DNA of 60,802 bases. Source: Bacillota bacterium. Its GTDB lineage: Bacteria; Bacillota; Clostridia; Christensenellales; UBA1242. Below the pieces are notes generated by a model, which saw only the letters and a program-made list of their open reading frames with translations, searched no databases and was not told the DNA's origin. Each line of letters opens with the position of its first letter. Position 1 is the first letter of the stretch. This document shows positions 23,763-31,998 of this stretch, piece by piece. The DNA lies in assembly GCA_009787915.1 (NCBI GenBank), contig WQSK01000002.1, forward strand, positions 1 to 60,802, written 5' to 3'. Position numbers and translations under genes: made by a program.

Positions 23763-23945
23763 AAAATTTGGGTCGCATTCGAGGGCTATTGCAATTTGTC
23801 TTATCATATCAACAGACGGTTCAGAAACCCCAGTTTCCCAATTGCTAATTGATGTTTGCCTCACATGAAGAATGTCTGCAAGTTGTGTTTGGCTCACCCC
23901 TTTTATTTGCCTTGCCTCTTTGATTTTCCCGCCGATATCTGTCAT
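23745..23945 (-). CDS. Xre-type HTH regulator, tandem copy 2 (66 aa)
   Basis: MTDIGGKIKEARQIKGVSQT, then QLADILHVRQTSISNWETGV and the same 25-residue C-terminus as copy 1. ATG 23945 gives exactly the copy 1 length. Its upstream DNA has TATCAAGAA (from 23957) and TTCTTGATA (to 24001) half-sites instead of the GTAC operators, so the recognition helix and operator seem to have diverged together. Confidence 0.85.
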   Translation of the reverse strand: MTDIGGKIKEARQIKGVSQTQLADILHVRQTSISNWETGVSEPSVDMIRQIAIALECDPNFLFGFD

Positions 23946-23978
23946 ACAAAACTCTATCAAGAAATTTGATATTTCTAC

Positions 23979-24013
23979 TTGCAATACCAAGGTTCTTGAT
24001 ATATAGTGATTGC
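23979..24013 (+). promoter_or_regulatory. Promoter of gene 24014, leaderless
   Basis: TTGCAA 23979-23984, 17 nt, TATAGT 24002-24007, 6 nt to ATG 24014; overlapped by a TTCTTGATA half-site of the probable Xre copy 2 operator. Confidence 0.65.
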
Positions 24014-24211
24014 ATGGAAAAACTTGTAAAAATGCGCCAAGAACTTGAGGACTTTAAAAGAAGCGTCGGGAGCATCAACGCCTTTGTAAATTGTAAACTC
24101 CCCGAAAAGATGTACTCGTTTGACTTTGACGAACTCCAAGATTATTTGAAATACTTGTGCGGATATATTGATTGCATGATTGATTTTGAACTACCACTCG
24201 TGCTATCATAA
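24014..24211 (+). CDS. Small protein divergent from xre copy 2 (65 aa)
   Basis: Acidic and helical: MEKLVKMRQELEDFKRSVGS, then NAFVNCKLPEKMYSFDFDEL, ending with a hydrophobic segment (IDCMIDFELPLVLS). It is paired head-to-head with an Xre gene like the 53/56-aa proteins elsewhere, but I cannot show homology to them. Function unknown. The end is 4 nt before dnaE. Confidence 0.6.
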   Translation: MEKLVKMRQELEDFKRSVGSINAFVNCKLPEKMYSFDFDELQDYLKYLCGYIDCMIDFELPLVLS

Positions 24212-24215
24212 AAAC

Positions 24216-27200
24216 ATGAGTTTCGTTCACCTACACGTTCACACAGAGTTCAGCCTTTTGGATGGGGCGGCGAGGATATCACGCCTTGCCAAAGAAGCCC
24301 GTGCAAAGGGCATGGATGCGTGCGCAATTACCGACCACGGAAATATGTACGGCGCATATCGTTTCTACAAGGCTGTCAAAGAATTCAACAAGGGCGCAAC
24401 CGACCGCGGGGAAAAACCTTTTAAGGCAATCATCGGTTGTGAAATCTATATTGTTAGTGATGCGACAAAAAATATTTTTTCCGAACACATAAACCACCTT
24501 GTACTTTTGTGCAAAAGCAACGAGGGCTATATAAACCTGTGCAAGATTAACACTTCCGCGTGGCTTGACGGTTTTTACAAAAAACCACGTATTGATTTCG
24601 AGTTTTTGAAAAAACATAGCAAGGGACTTATTTGTTTGTCGGCGTGTTTGGCTGGACCTGTCGCGTATTTATTAAAGCAAGGCATGACCGATGAAGCCAA
24701 GAAAATGGCATTGCTGTTAAAAGATATTTTCGGCGACGATTTTTATATAGAAATCCAAGACAATGGAATGGCTGACCAAAACGAGATGAACCCGAAACTT
24801 ATAAAGTTGGCGAGGGAGTTGAACATACCTTTGGTTGCAACAAACGATGTGCATTACCTATCGCGCGAGGATGCGGATATGCAACGCGCTTTGGTCTGTG
24901 TCACAACAAAAAAGTTTATTGACGAACCAAATGATATGCTTATGGAAACCGACGAGTTTTACCTAAAGTCCCCCGAGGAGATGAAAAAGAACCTTGGGAA
25001 AATCGCCCCAGACGCAATTGAAAACACGGTTAAAATCGCCGAGCAATGCAATTGCCACCCGTTTGGTTTCCAAGACCTGTTGCCACGCTTTGATGTGCCA
25101 GACGGGGGTGACAAGCAAAAATACTTTCGCAAACAAATCGAGGCAGGATTGGAGCGTTTGTACGGAAAACCCTTGTCAAAAGCAGTCAAAGAAAGATATG
25201 AAATGGAGTGCCACGTTATCACGAGTCAAAACTATGTGGATTACTTTTTGGTTGTTGCGGACTTTATGCAGTATGCAAAAGACAACGGAATTGCAACAGG
25301 TCCAGGAAGGGGCTCGGGTGCGGGGAGTATCATTGCCTATGCACTTGGGATAACGCGCCTTGACCCGCTTAAGTACAATTTGCTTTTTGAACGCTTTTTG
25401 CATTTGGAAAGGCCGTCAATGCCCGACTTTGATTTGGACTTTTGTTGCAATCGCCGAGCCGAAGTTATCGACTATGTTATAAACAAATATGGGGCGGCAA
25501 ACGTTTGCCAGATTATAACGTTTGGTACGCTTGCGGCCAAAGCGGCGATTAAGGATATCTCGCGCGTTTTCCGTATGCCGTATTCCGAGGTTGATAAACT
25601 TACAAAGCCTATCGACATTCCACAAACCGAAAAGCCCCCATTCTTGCCTTATATCTTTGGTTTGAAAAAACTTAGTAAGCCACTTGCCGAAGCCCCAGAA
25701 AAAGACCACATTGCGTATAACAAAGAATCTGAAAAACTGGCCCGTTTGAAAAAGCCCGAACTTATCGAGGCGTATAAAAACAATCCCGAAGTTAAAAAAG
25801 TTATAGACATGGCGTTAAAAGTCGAGGGCTTCCCGCGGAATTGTTCGACCCATGCGGCTGGCGTTATTATTTGTAAAGAAGCAATTGGAACAGTCACACC
25901 GCTTCAACGAAACGGCCCTGATATCACAAGCCAATATGACATGAAAGAGGTCGAAGAACTTGGGTTGTTGAAAATGGACTTTTTGGGTTTGATTACCTTG
26001 ACCGATATTCAGGGCACAATTAACGACATCAAAAAATACACGGGCAAAGAAATAGATATGTACAGTTTCAAATACGACGACCAGGCGGTTTTCAAAATGA
26101 TTACCGACGGTGACACCGACGGTGTGTTTCAATTGGAATCTGGCGGGATGAAGCGTGTGCTTCGCGACCTAAAACCCGATGTGTTCGAGGACATCATTGC
26201 TACCGTTGCATTGTTTAGACCTGGGCCGATGTCTATGATTCCTGATTATTGTAAAAACAAACATGACCCGAAACTGACAACCTATGAACATCCGATGCTT
26301 GAACCGATTTTGAGGAACACCTATGGGCAAATTGTTTACCAAGAACAGGTCATGGACGTGTTTAGAGTTATGGGTGGGTATAGCCTTGCCCAAGCCGACA
26401 TGGTGCGCCGAGCCATGGGGAAGAAAGACCCAAAGTTACTCGCGAAACAGCGTGATATCTTTTTGCAAGGCAACGAAAAGATGAAAATCAAAGGTGCCAT
26501 TGCAAACGGTGTTAAGTCTGCGGTTGCAAAAAGTATCTTTGAAAAAATGGAAAAGTTTTCAGGCTATGCGTTTAACAAATCTCACGCAGCGTGTTATGCG
26601 TATATTGCTTATCAAACCGCGTGGTTAAAGCATTATTATTACTCGTATTACATGGCAAATGTTTTGAACAACCGAATCGGCAAGTGGGATGACATGATTA
26701 AATATATCGCGAGTGTCCGAAACCGAGGTTTGGAGATTTTGTCGCCCGATATTAACAAGAGCGAAATCTTTTTCACCGTCGAGGGTGGAAACATCCGTTT
26801 TGGTTTAGCAGCCCTTAAAAACGTTGGGGAAGCGGTCATTGAATCGATTCTTAAAGAACGCAGAAAAAAGGGGGACTTTAAAAGTTTCGGGGACTTTTGC
26901 GGTCGTGTCGACACCGAGGTTTTAAACAAACGTTGTTTAGAGAGCCTTATATTGGGTGGCGCGTTTGACGGTTTTGGAAATACCAGAAGTTCGTTGATGG
27001 CGGTGTACCCAAACATTGCGAAACTTGTTACGGGTGAGAAAAAAGCGGCGACCGCAGGCCAAGTTTCTATGTTCGGTGAAATCAGCGACCAACTCAAGGT
27101 CGAAATCCCAAACGTCAAAGAATACGATTCCGAACACAAATTGAAACTTGAAAAAGAGGTTGTTGGGATATATTTGTCTGGCCACCCACTGGCAAGTTAC

Positions 27201-27821
27201 GCCGATTTGTTCGAGCAATTTACCTTTAACACCGCCAAAATCAAATACGCGATAAATGATGAGGACGATGGAAACGAGGACGACGAAAACGCTATTCCCG
27301 TTCAAAGGTTCCGAGGGAATGAAACGGTGTCTTTTGGTGCGATTGTAACAAACGTAGACCGAAAAGTCGCCAAAGCCTCGGGCAAAGAAATGGGAATTTT
27401 AAAGGTCGAAGATTTTTATGGCTCGATTGAATGTATGTTGTTTCCGAACCTATATATGCGTGTTAAGGAACTTGCCGTCAAAGACGCAGTTGTCAAAGTC
27501 ACGGGCAGGGTATCACGCCGAGAGGGCGAACAACCGACAATCTTGGCGGAGGATATATCTTTGTTACGACCAAACAATGCGGCATTGTCAAAAGAAGAAA
27601 TCACAAATCGCCGATTGTATCTTCGTTTTAATACAAAAGACATAAAATTAAATAACGAGGTTCAAAATATTTTGTCGGCGTACACTGGGGGTGTTACGGT
27701 GACGATTCGGTGTACTGCAACAAACGAGGCACTAAAACACCCTCTCACAGTGCGCGAATGCAACACCCTAAAATTTGAACTTGAAAACCTACTTGGTGCC
27801 GACAACATTCTTTTTAGATAA
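24216..27821 (+). CDS. dnaE: DNA polymerase III alpha subunit, DnaE type
   Basis: 1201 aa. N-terminal PHP domain (HLHVHTEFSLLDGAARI), palm motifs GPGRGSGAGSIIAYALGITR and MPDFDLDFCCNRRAEVIDYV, VFQLESGGMKRVLRDLKPD, then KSHAACYAYIAYQTAWLKHY, and a C-terminal OB-fold from about residue 1030. It is the replicative or lesion-bypass polymerase; PolC is not in this window. Promoter TTGATT / TATCAT (-10 24204-24209), 6 nt to ATG. The usual tau-binding tail seems short. Confidence 0.95.
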   Translation: MSFVHLHVHTEFSLLDGAARISRLAKEARAKGMDACAITDHGNMYGAYRFYKAVKEFNKGATDRGEKPFKAIIGCEIYIVSDATKNIFSEHINHLVLLCKSNEGYINLCKINTSAWLDGFYKKPRIDFEFLKKHSKGLICLSACLAGPVAYLLKQGMTDEAKKMALLLKDIFGDDFYIEIQDNGMADQNEMNPKLIKLARELNIPLVATNDVHYLSREDADMQRALVCVTTKKFIDEPNDMLMETDEFYLKSPEEMKKNLGKIAPDAIENTVKIAEQCNCHPFGFQDLLPRFDVPDGGDKQKYFRKQIEAGLERLYGKPLSKAVKERYEMECHVITSQNYVDYFLVVADFMQYAKDNGIATGPGRGSGAGSIIAYALGITRLDPLKYNLLFERFLHLERPSMPDFDLDFCCNRRAEVIDYVINKYGAANVCQIITFGTLAAKAAIKDISRVFRMPYSEVDKLTKPIDIPQTEKPPFLPYIFGLKKLSKPLAEAPEKDHIAYNKESEKLARLKKPELIEAYKNNPEVKKVIDMALKVEGFPRNCSTHAAGVIICKEAIGTVTPLQRNGPDITSQYDMKEVEELGLLKMDFLGLITLTDIQGTINDIKKYTGKEIDMYSFKYDDQAVFKMITDGDTDGVFQLESGGMKRVLRDLKPDVFEDIIATVALFRPGPMSMIPDYCKNKHDPKLTTYEHPMLEPILRNTYGQIVYQEQVMDVFRVMGGYSLAQADMVRRAMGKKDPKLLAKQRDIFLQGNEKMKIKGAIANGVKSAVAKSIFEKMEKFSGYAFNKSHAACYAYIAYQTAWLKHYYYSYYMANVLNNRIGKWDDMIKYIASVRNRGLEILSPDINKSEIFFTVEGGNIRFGLAALKNVGEAVIESILKERRKKGDFKSFGDFCGRVDTEVLNKRCLESLILGGAFDGFGNTRSSLMAVYPNIAKLVTGEKKAATAGQVSMFGEISDQLKVEIPNVKEYDSEHKLKLEKEVVGIYLSGHPLASYADLFEQFTFNTAKIKYAINDEDDGNEDDENAIPVQRFRGNETVSFGAIVTNVDRKVAKASGKEMGILKVEDFYGSIECMLFPNLYMRVKELAVKDAVVKVTGRVSRREGEQPTILAEDISLLRPNNAALSKEEITNRRLYLRFNTKDIKLNNEVQNILSAYTGGVTVTIRCTATNEALKHPLTVRECNTLKFELENLLGADNILFR

Positions 27822-27832
27822 AATGTTTCGGG

Positions 27833-28168
27833 TCACGTGCGCGCCGCCGCCTTTTGCTTTCTTTCAAGCCGTATCCACTGGAACACCCCATAGATATCAA
27901 ACAGTATAAAGAACCCGCACATCACAACGAACGGGATTAACATCGTGTTTCCACCAAGCACCGCCAACAACCAAAGTATCCCCAACGTCAAATCGGTTGT
28001 TAGGAAAGCAAATTGGTTGAACTTCCAACGTCTTGTCAGGGTGTATTCGGCGAACAAGATTGAAACTATTGATAACGTGCTGACGACGAGTTCCGCGGTA
28101 TTAATTGCGCGGAGTAAAAAATATGTTCCGACGCCGATTATTGCAAGGGTTACCGCTACCCCCCCCAT
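27833..28168 (-). CDS. PnuC-like transporter, C-terminal part (frame 2)
   Basis: 111 codons. Three hydrophobic segments and a C-terminal GVFQWIRLERKQKAAART, as in the second half of PnuC nicotinamide-riboside/vitamin carriers. It can start at its own ATG, but an extra G in the G8 tract at 28159-28166 (minus strand) would fuse it to the upstream frame as one protein of about 230 aa. It should be read with the entry at 28156-28524. Confidence 0.65.
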   Translation of the reverse strand: MGGVAVTLAIIGVGTYFLLRAINTAELVVSTLSIVSILFAEYTLTRRWKFNQFAFLTTDLTLGILWLLAVLGGNTMLIPFVVMCGFFILFDIYGVFQWIRLERKQKAAART

Positions 28169-28524
28169 TCGCGCGCGGGCAAATTGTTCCGTACAACTAC
28201 GACCGTTTTATCGCCACTATCCCTGTGCCTAAGCCAATGAAAAATCCCATAGATATACAACGGAATAATCAATCCCCCGTAAATTATCATTTCTCCATAA
28301 TAATTTGTGGTGTAGGCAAGTGCCACATAGAAACTTAGATAAACAACGCCCACAAAGCGGTTTATGATTTTTGCTTTTGCCTGTAAAAATACCACACACA
28401 GACCCAATACGCAATTAACAATGACCAACCAGTTCGATTCAAAAACAATCGCCAAAGCAACAACCGTAATTTGTGCGGCCAAAAAAAGACACAAATCCCA
28501 AACCGTGAACCCAAGTTTTTTCAT
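28156..28524 (-). CDS. PnuC-like transporter, N-terminal part (frame 1), ends at a G8 tract
   Basis: ATG 28524. MKKLGFTVWDLCLFLAAQIT and four hydrophobic helices, then GIFHWLRHRDSGDKTVVVVR, typical of the first half of PnuC. The frame reads E-W-G-G-stop through eight Gs; nine Gs would continue into the downstream half. It overlaps the EamA stop by 4 nt, so both transporters are one operon. It is a phase-variable gene, a recent frameshift or a sequencing error. Confidence 0.65.
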   Translation of the reverse strand: MKKLGFTVWDLCLFLAAQITVVALAIVFESNWLVIVNCVLGLCVVFLQAKAKIINRFVGVVYLSFYVALAYTTNYYGEMIIYGGLIIPLYIYGIFHWLRHRDSGDKTVVVVRNNLPAREWGG

Positions 28525-29408
28525 ACACTCACCAACGCAAGGGCGATACTGCACGCGATTATAATTGCAATCGGAATGATGGTGCTTGGGCGAATCTTTT
28601 CTTTCAGCAATACAACCCCCGCCAAAACAGTAAGCACAGTCGTAATTGTCAAAATAGCATCCAAAACGCCCAAGTTCATAACTATGGCAAGTGGCAAGAA
28701 AAACAACGCCGACGGTGAATCCATCAATCCGATACCAACAAGATTTTTATTAGTGAACGTGTCTTTCAAAGTACTTTTAATTGGCACGCGGAATATCAAA
28801 AGCGCGACAAAGCAAACCGCCACAGAGATACTGGACCGAAAAAAGTTAAACGTTGTTACGTGTACATCAAGATTGCCAACTATTTCACGCTTGGTAACTA
28901 TGTTTGCGGTTACACAGACCACCCACAAAAACAACCACAAAAGCCCAATTAAAAGTTCTTTGGATTTTAACTTGCAAGGCTCTTGCTTATACTGAAAGTA
29001 CCCTTTCATAATGCAGGCAAAAAATATAATGAGTACCAGTACAATCTCGGCGGTACCAACATTATCACCGAAAATCAACCATGATGCGCCAAGCAAAAAT
29101 ATCATACTCATTTGTGTGAATGGACTCGCTATTGAAATGGGCACATACTTTATCCCAAGCACCCACGTCACGATGCACAAAATCAAGAATACAACACTTA
29201 GTAAAATTAAACCCATTGACGCCCAGTTCACACCACGTAACACATCATCATGCACCGCAAACCCAACCCCGAACGCAATCGAAAAGACAATAAATGCCCA
29301 CATTATTTGGGCAAACAATGTGACCAAAGTTCCGCGATTGTTTAATTTATAAAACAACGAACTTGCCACACCCATGACAACAAGCGGTATCAATAAAAGA
29401 TAAATCAC
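28521..29408 (-). CDS. EamA/DMT-family permease
   Basis: 295 aa with about ten hydrophobic helices in two repeats (ISIASPFTQMSMIFLLGASW; FLPLAIVMNLGVLDAILTIT). DMT permeases export or import metabolites; the substrate is unknown. GTG 29408 follows TTGGAT-17-TAAAAT on the minus strand with a 5-nt gap, so the message is leaderless. Divergent from the 29467 gene. Co-transcribed with pnuC, so perhaps both handle cofactor precursors. Confidence 0.75.
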   Translation of the reverse strand: MIYLLLIPLVVMGVASSLFYKLNNRGTLVTLFAQIMWAFIVFSIAFGVGFAVHDDVLRGVNWASMGLILLSVVFLILCIVTWVLGIKYVPISIASPFTQMSMIFLLGASWLIFGDNVGTAEIVLVLIIFFACIMKGYFQYKQEPCKLKSKELLIGLLWLFLWVVCVTANIVTKREIVGNLDVHVTTFNFFRSSISVAVCFVALLIFRVPIKSTLKDTFTNKNLVGIGLMDSPSALFFLPLAIVMNLGVLDAILTITTVLTVLAGVVLLKEKIRPSTIIPIAIIIACSIALALVSV

Positions 29409-29430
29409 ATTAAATTTTACAACAATGGGG

Positions 29431-29466
29431 TTGATTATCCAAATGATTTTGTGATACAATATAGGT
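29431..29466 (+). promoter_or_regulatory. Promoter of gene 29467, leaderless, overlapping a divergent promoter
   Basis: TTGATT 29431-29436, 18 nt, TGATACAAT with TACAAT 29455-29460, 6 nt to ATG 29467. Confidence 0.65.
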
Positions 29467-30036
29467 ATGAATCAAAAGACAGTCCAAAGATACGAACACA
29501 TTGTAATTGCCGCCGACGCAATCCACAGGGGGGAAGTAAACACCCTTATCACGGCACTTGGTGACCTTGTGGGCAACGATTTTCAAACCGCATTCGAGAT
29601 GTGGGAATTTGCACTATTGAAAACGCCAGAGAAAGGCGCAGGTGACATCGTTACGCGTGGTTTGAATTTGTTTTTGAAAACCACAGAAGCCAAAACCCGC
29701 CAACTCTTTGCGGAAAGTAACCCCTTGCAAAAACTTGTTTATACATCGGTTTCGGCAAACCATAGTGACGTTGTTGATTTTCTCGGCAATTTTATTTTGT
29801 CAGGAAAACTTGACGTGGCGGAGGAGTGTCTTTCAAAACTGCGTGCCAACACAAACTTTGATTTCGGTGATGTTATGAAAACCGTGCTTGAATCTGTGTT
29901 TGCGCTTTATTGTGAAAAACACGATGTACGTGTTGCGGTGCTTAACAAAAAGCAAAAAACACTTTTGCAAAACTATATTGATAAAATCAAGGGTCCGAAC
30001 AAGGCACTCCTTACACAAAGGATGAAAGAAATTTGA
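29467..30036 (+). CDS. Hypothetical helical protein, 189 aa
   Basis: All-helical and soluble, with repeated 35-residue-like segments (DFQTAFEMWEFALLKTPEKG; DVAEECLSKLRANTNFDFGD), perhaps a helical-repeat scaffold. It ends inside the start of the GIY-YIG membrane protein (4-nt overlap), so the two are probably co-translated and may act together. No known family recognised. Confidence 0.55.
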   Translation: MNQKTVQRYEHIVIAADAIHRGEVNTLITALGDLVGNDFQTAFEMWEFALLKTPEKGAGDIVTRGLNLFLKTTEAKTRQLFAESNPLQKLVYTSVSANHSDVVDFLGNFILSGKLDVAEECLSKLRANTNFDFGDVMKTVLESVFALYCEKHDVRVAVLNKKQKTLLQNYIDKIKGPNKALLTQRMKEI

Positions 30037-30635
30037 CCGCAATTGTCATAACAGTTTTTGGTGTTATCATAGTCGCGGTTATTGTTATTGCGGTCTTTTA
30101 TGTTTTGCACCACGAAAGAAAAGACAGAAATATTCGGAACCACGCCGAGGTCGAAACCAATGATATAAAAATCATGGCAGATTATATACGTAACAACCAA
30201 GCCAAGGAACAAGCCATGTTGGTTGCGAAACAAGAAAAACGTGACCTTATGAAACATCAACTTGATACTTTTAAGCAAACCAAAGAGGAACTAAAAGACA
30301 AACTTAAAAGCCAACTCGACGAACGCCAATGGGAACCACTTTCCTCAATCCTTAACAACGTTGATAAAGGCGGGGTGGGAATCTATGTTTTGTACAACCA
30401 GGACAAGGACAAATACTATGTCGGTCAAGCCAAACAAATATACAAACGAATCAAGGACCACTTTTTTGTGGAGGACATCGCGCTTGATTTTTTGGCAGGG
30501 GACAAGATAAGTTTCAAATATCTAACTGCAAACGAATTGGACGACAGTTATCGCCTCGACCACATTGAAAAAACGGGAATCGAAATTTACGAGGCAGGGA
30601 CAAAAGGCTATAACAAAACCGCGGGGAATATCTAA
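30033..30635 (+). CDS. Membrane-anchored GIY-YIG nuclease-like protein
   Basis: 200 aa, TTG start overlapping the preceding stop. N-terminal transmembrane helix (residues about 3-26), a charged coiled coil (residues 30-105), then a GIY-YIG domain: GVGIYVLYNQDKDKYYVGQA, KRIKDHF and a late YNKTAGN. The catalytic Tyr pair and Arg-like residue appear present. GIY-YIG nucleases are usually soluble, so tethering to the membrane is unusual. The N-terminal partner gene is unknown. Confidence 0.75.
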   Translation: MTAIVITVFGVIIVAVIVIAVFYVLHHERKDRNIRNHAEVETNDIKIMADYIRNNQAKEQAMLVAKQEKRDLMKHQLDTFKQTKEELKDKLKSQLDERQWEPLSSILNNVDKGGVGIYVLYNQDKDKYYVGQAKQIYKRIKDHFFVEDIALDFLAGDKISFKYLTANELDDSYRLDHIEKTGIEIYEAGTKGYNKTAGNI

Positions 30636-30733
30636 TACCCACGCACAAGGGATAGTTTATCCATACTAAAAGTATATGTTAAGACACCTTAACGACGCAA
30701 GTAAAAATGTTATACAACCACTACAATTTTATT

Positions 30734-30940
30734 ATGGATAACTTTCACAAAGTTTTGAAAGCGTTGCGTGAAGAAAGAGAACTTTCGCAAGACCAACTTG
30801 GCAAAGCCCTAGGTTACAAGTCACATTCTATAATTGCCCAGTGGGAAAGTGGCAGGATGTTTCCCGCAATTGAAAATTTGATTGCTATTGCCAATTTTTT
30901 TGGTGTGTCCATTGACTATTTGGTGGGCAGGGAAAAGTGA
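30734..30940 (+). CDS. Xre-type HTH regulator, 68 aa
   Basis: MDNFHKVLKALREERELSQD, then QLGKALGYKSHSIIAQWESG and IANFFGVSIDYLVGREK. TACAAT at 30722-30727 lies 6 nt before ATG 30734, so leaderless. It resembles repressors of immunity regions, but no prophage genes are adjacent. Confidence 0.82.
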   Translation: MDNFHKVLKALREERELSQDQLGKALGYKSHSIIAQWESGRMFPAIENLIAIANFFGVSIDYLVGREK

Positions 30941-30957
30941 TTTCAAATTCCATTTGC

Positions 30958-30991
30958 TTGCCTTTAAATTCTTTGTCTAATATAATGCAAT
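30958..30991 (+). promoter_or_regulatory. Consensus promoter of gene 30992, leaderless
   Basis: TTGCCT 30958-30963, 17 nt, perfect TATAAT 30981-30986, 5 nt to ATG 30992. Confidence 0.75.
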
Positions 30992-31717
30992 ATGGCATTT
31001 GCAATTTTTGGTGACATTCACGGAAACCTAGAAGCCCTTGAGGCAATCCTCAACCACGCCCGCAAAAACAGGAAAATCAAAGAGATATACTTTTTGGGTG
31101 ACGCAATTACTTTTGGTCCAGACAGCAGTGCGTGTTTGAAACTCCTTGCAAAGCACAAGGTCAAATGCGTCGTGGGAAATCATGAGCAACGCGTAACCCG
31201 TTACGACAAGGCGGTAAAAACAATGACCTACGCCTCTAACGAGCACATGCAATATATCTTTGGGAGCCTCGACCGCGACGATTTGCGCTTTATAAAAACA
31301 ATGCCCCTGCAAATAAAGATTAACTACCGTGGTGCGAACGTTTTTTTTACGCACTATGTCACAGACAAAGACGGTGTCGTCAAAGACGATTACGAAGAAT
31401 TCACCGAATCACGCCTTAACAAAATGTTCGAGTACGCAAAAAGCGATGTTATATTTTTCGGTCACATCCATAAGCGCAAAATCATCATTGACGAAAACAA
31501 TAAAAGTTACGTCTGCGTTGGCCCAAGCGGTTGCGTTAAAGGCGACAAAACCTTTTACACATATTTCGAGGTCAACCGTGAAAGCGGGGATAGTCACTTT
31601 GATATCTATCGCGTCAATGTGCCGTTCAACCGCAAAAAGTTTGAGGACAAAATATATAACACCCCGCTCCCTGACAAAGAAAACTATGCACCCCATGTTT
31701 TTGGGATGACACTGTAA
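30992..31717 (+). CDS. Metallophosphoesterase (YfcE/calcineurin-like)
   Basis: 241 aa. Metal motifs in order: FGDIHGN, FLGDAITFGPD, VVGNHEQ, FTHYVT and FFGHIHKRKI. Such enzymes hydrolyse phosphodiesters or phosphomonoesters with Mn2+. The substrate is unknown. Single gene with its own promoter. Confidence 0.88.
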   Translation: MAFAIFGDIHGNLEALEAILNHARKNRKIKEIYFLGDAITFGPDSSACLKLLAKHKVKCVVGNHEQRVTRYDKAVKTMTYASNEHMQYIFGSLDRDDLRFIKTMPLQIKINYRGANVFFTHYVTDKDGVVKDDYEEFTESRLNKMFEYAKSDVIFFGHIHKRKIIIDENNKSYVCVGPSGCVKGDKTFYTYFEVNRESGDSHFDIYRVNVPFNRKKFEDKIYNTPLPDKENYAPHVFGMTL

Positions 31718-31729
31718 AATATTTTTCAA

Positions 31730-31912
31730 TCAAACAGAAAAAGTATCATCAATATCGTCTTCAGGATAATCGCCTGGTAGGCTCATTTCAACTGTCCTAA
31801 CAATTTGGTGCTTGTCTTCCACTTCATAAGACATACCAATGTCCAAATCGGCAAGTTCTTTCAATGTTTCTTCAACTACTGCACCTTCTCTGTTTTTTCC
31901 ATAATTTCTCAT
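31730..31912 (-). CDS. Small acidic hypothetical protein, 60 aa
   Basis: MRNYGKNREGAVVEETLKEL, rich in Glu and Asp, ending DDIDDTFSV. Probably soluble; no domain recognised. The promoter on the minus strand is TTGACA-17-TACGTT with 6 nt to ATG 31912, so the start is well defined. It is convergent with the phosphoesterase and divergent from the M23 gene. Confidence 0.6.
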   Translation of the reverse strand: MRNYGKNREGAVVEETLKELADLDIGMSYEVEDKHQIVRTVEMSLPGDYPEDDIDDTFSV

Positions 31913-31998
31913 GCAAAGAACGTACCACAAAAAACATGTTTTGTCAAGTGTATGAAAAATATCCCACTTGTCAAACATTTAGGTCAGGGAGGGGAAAC

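Noticed and set aside
28159..28166. Certain phase variation in pnuC.
   Set aside because: A single sequence cannot exclude homopolymer error; kept only as a finding to test.
30734..30940. The several Xre regulators as prophage repressors.
   Set aside because: No integrase, terminase, capsid or lysis gene is present; the xre genes stand in short divergons or alone.
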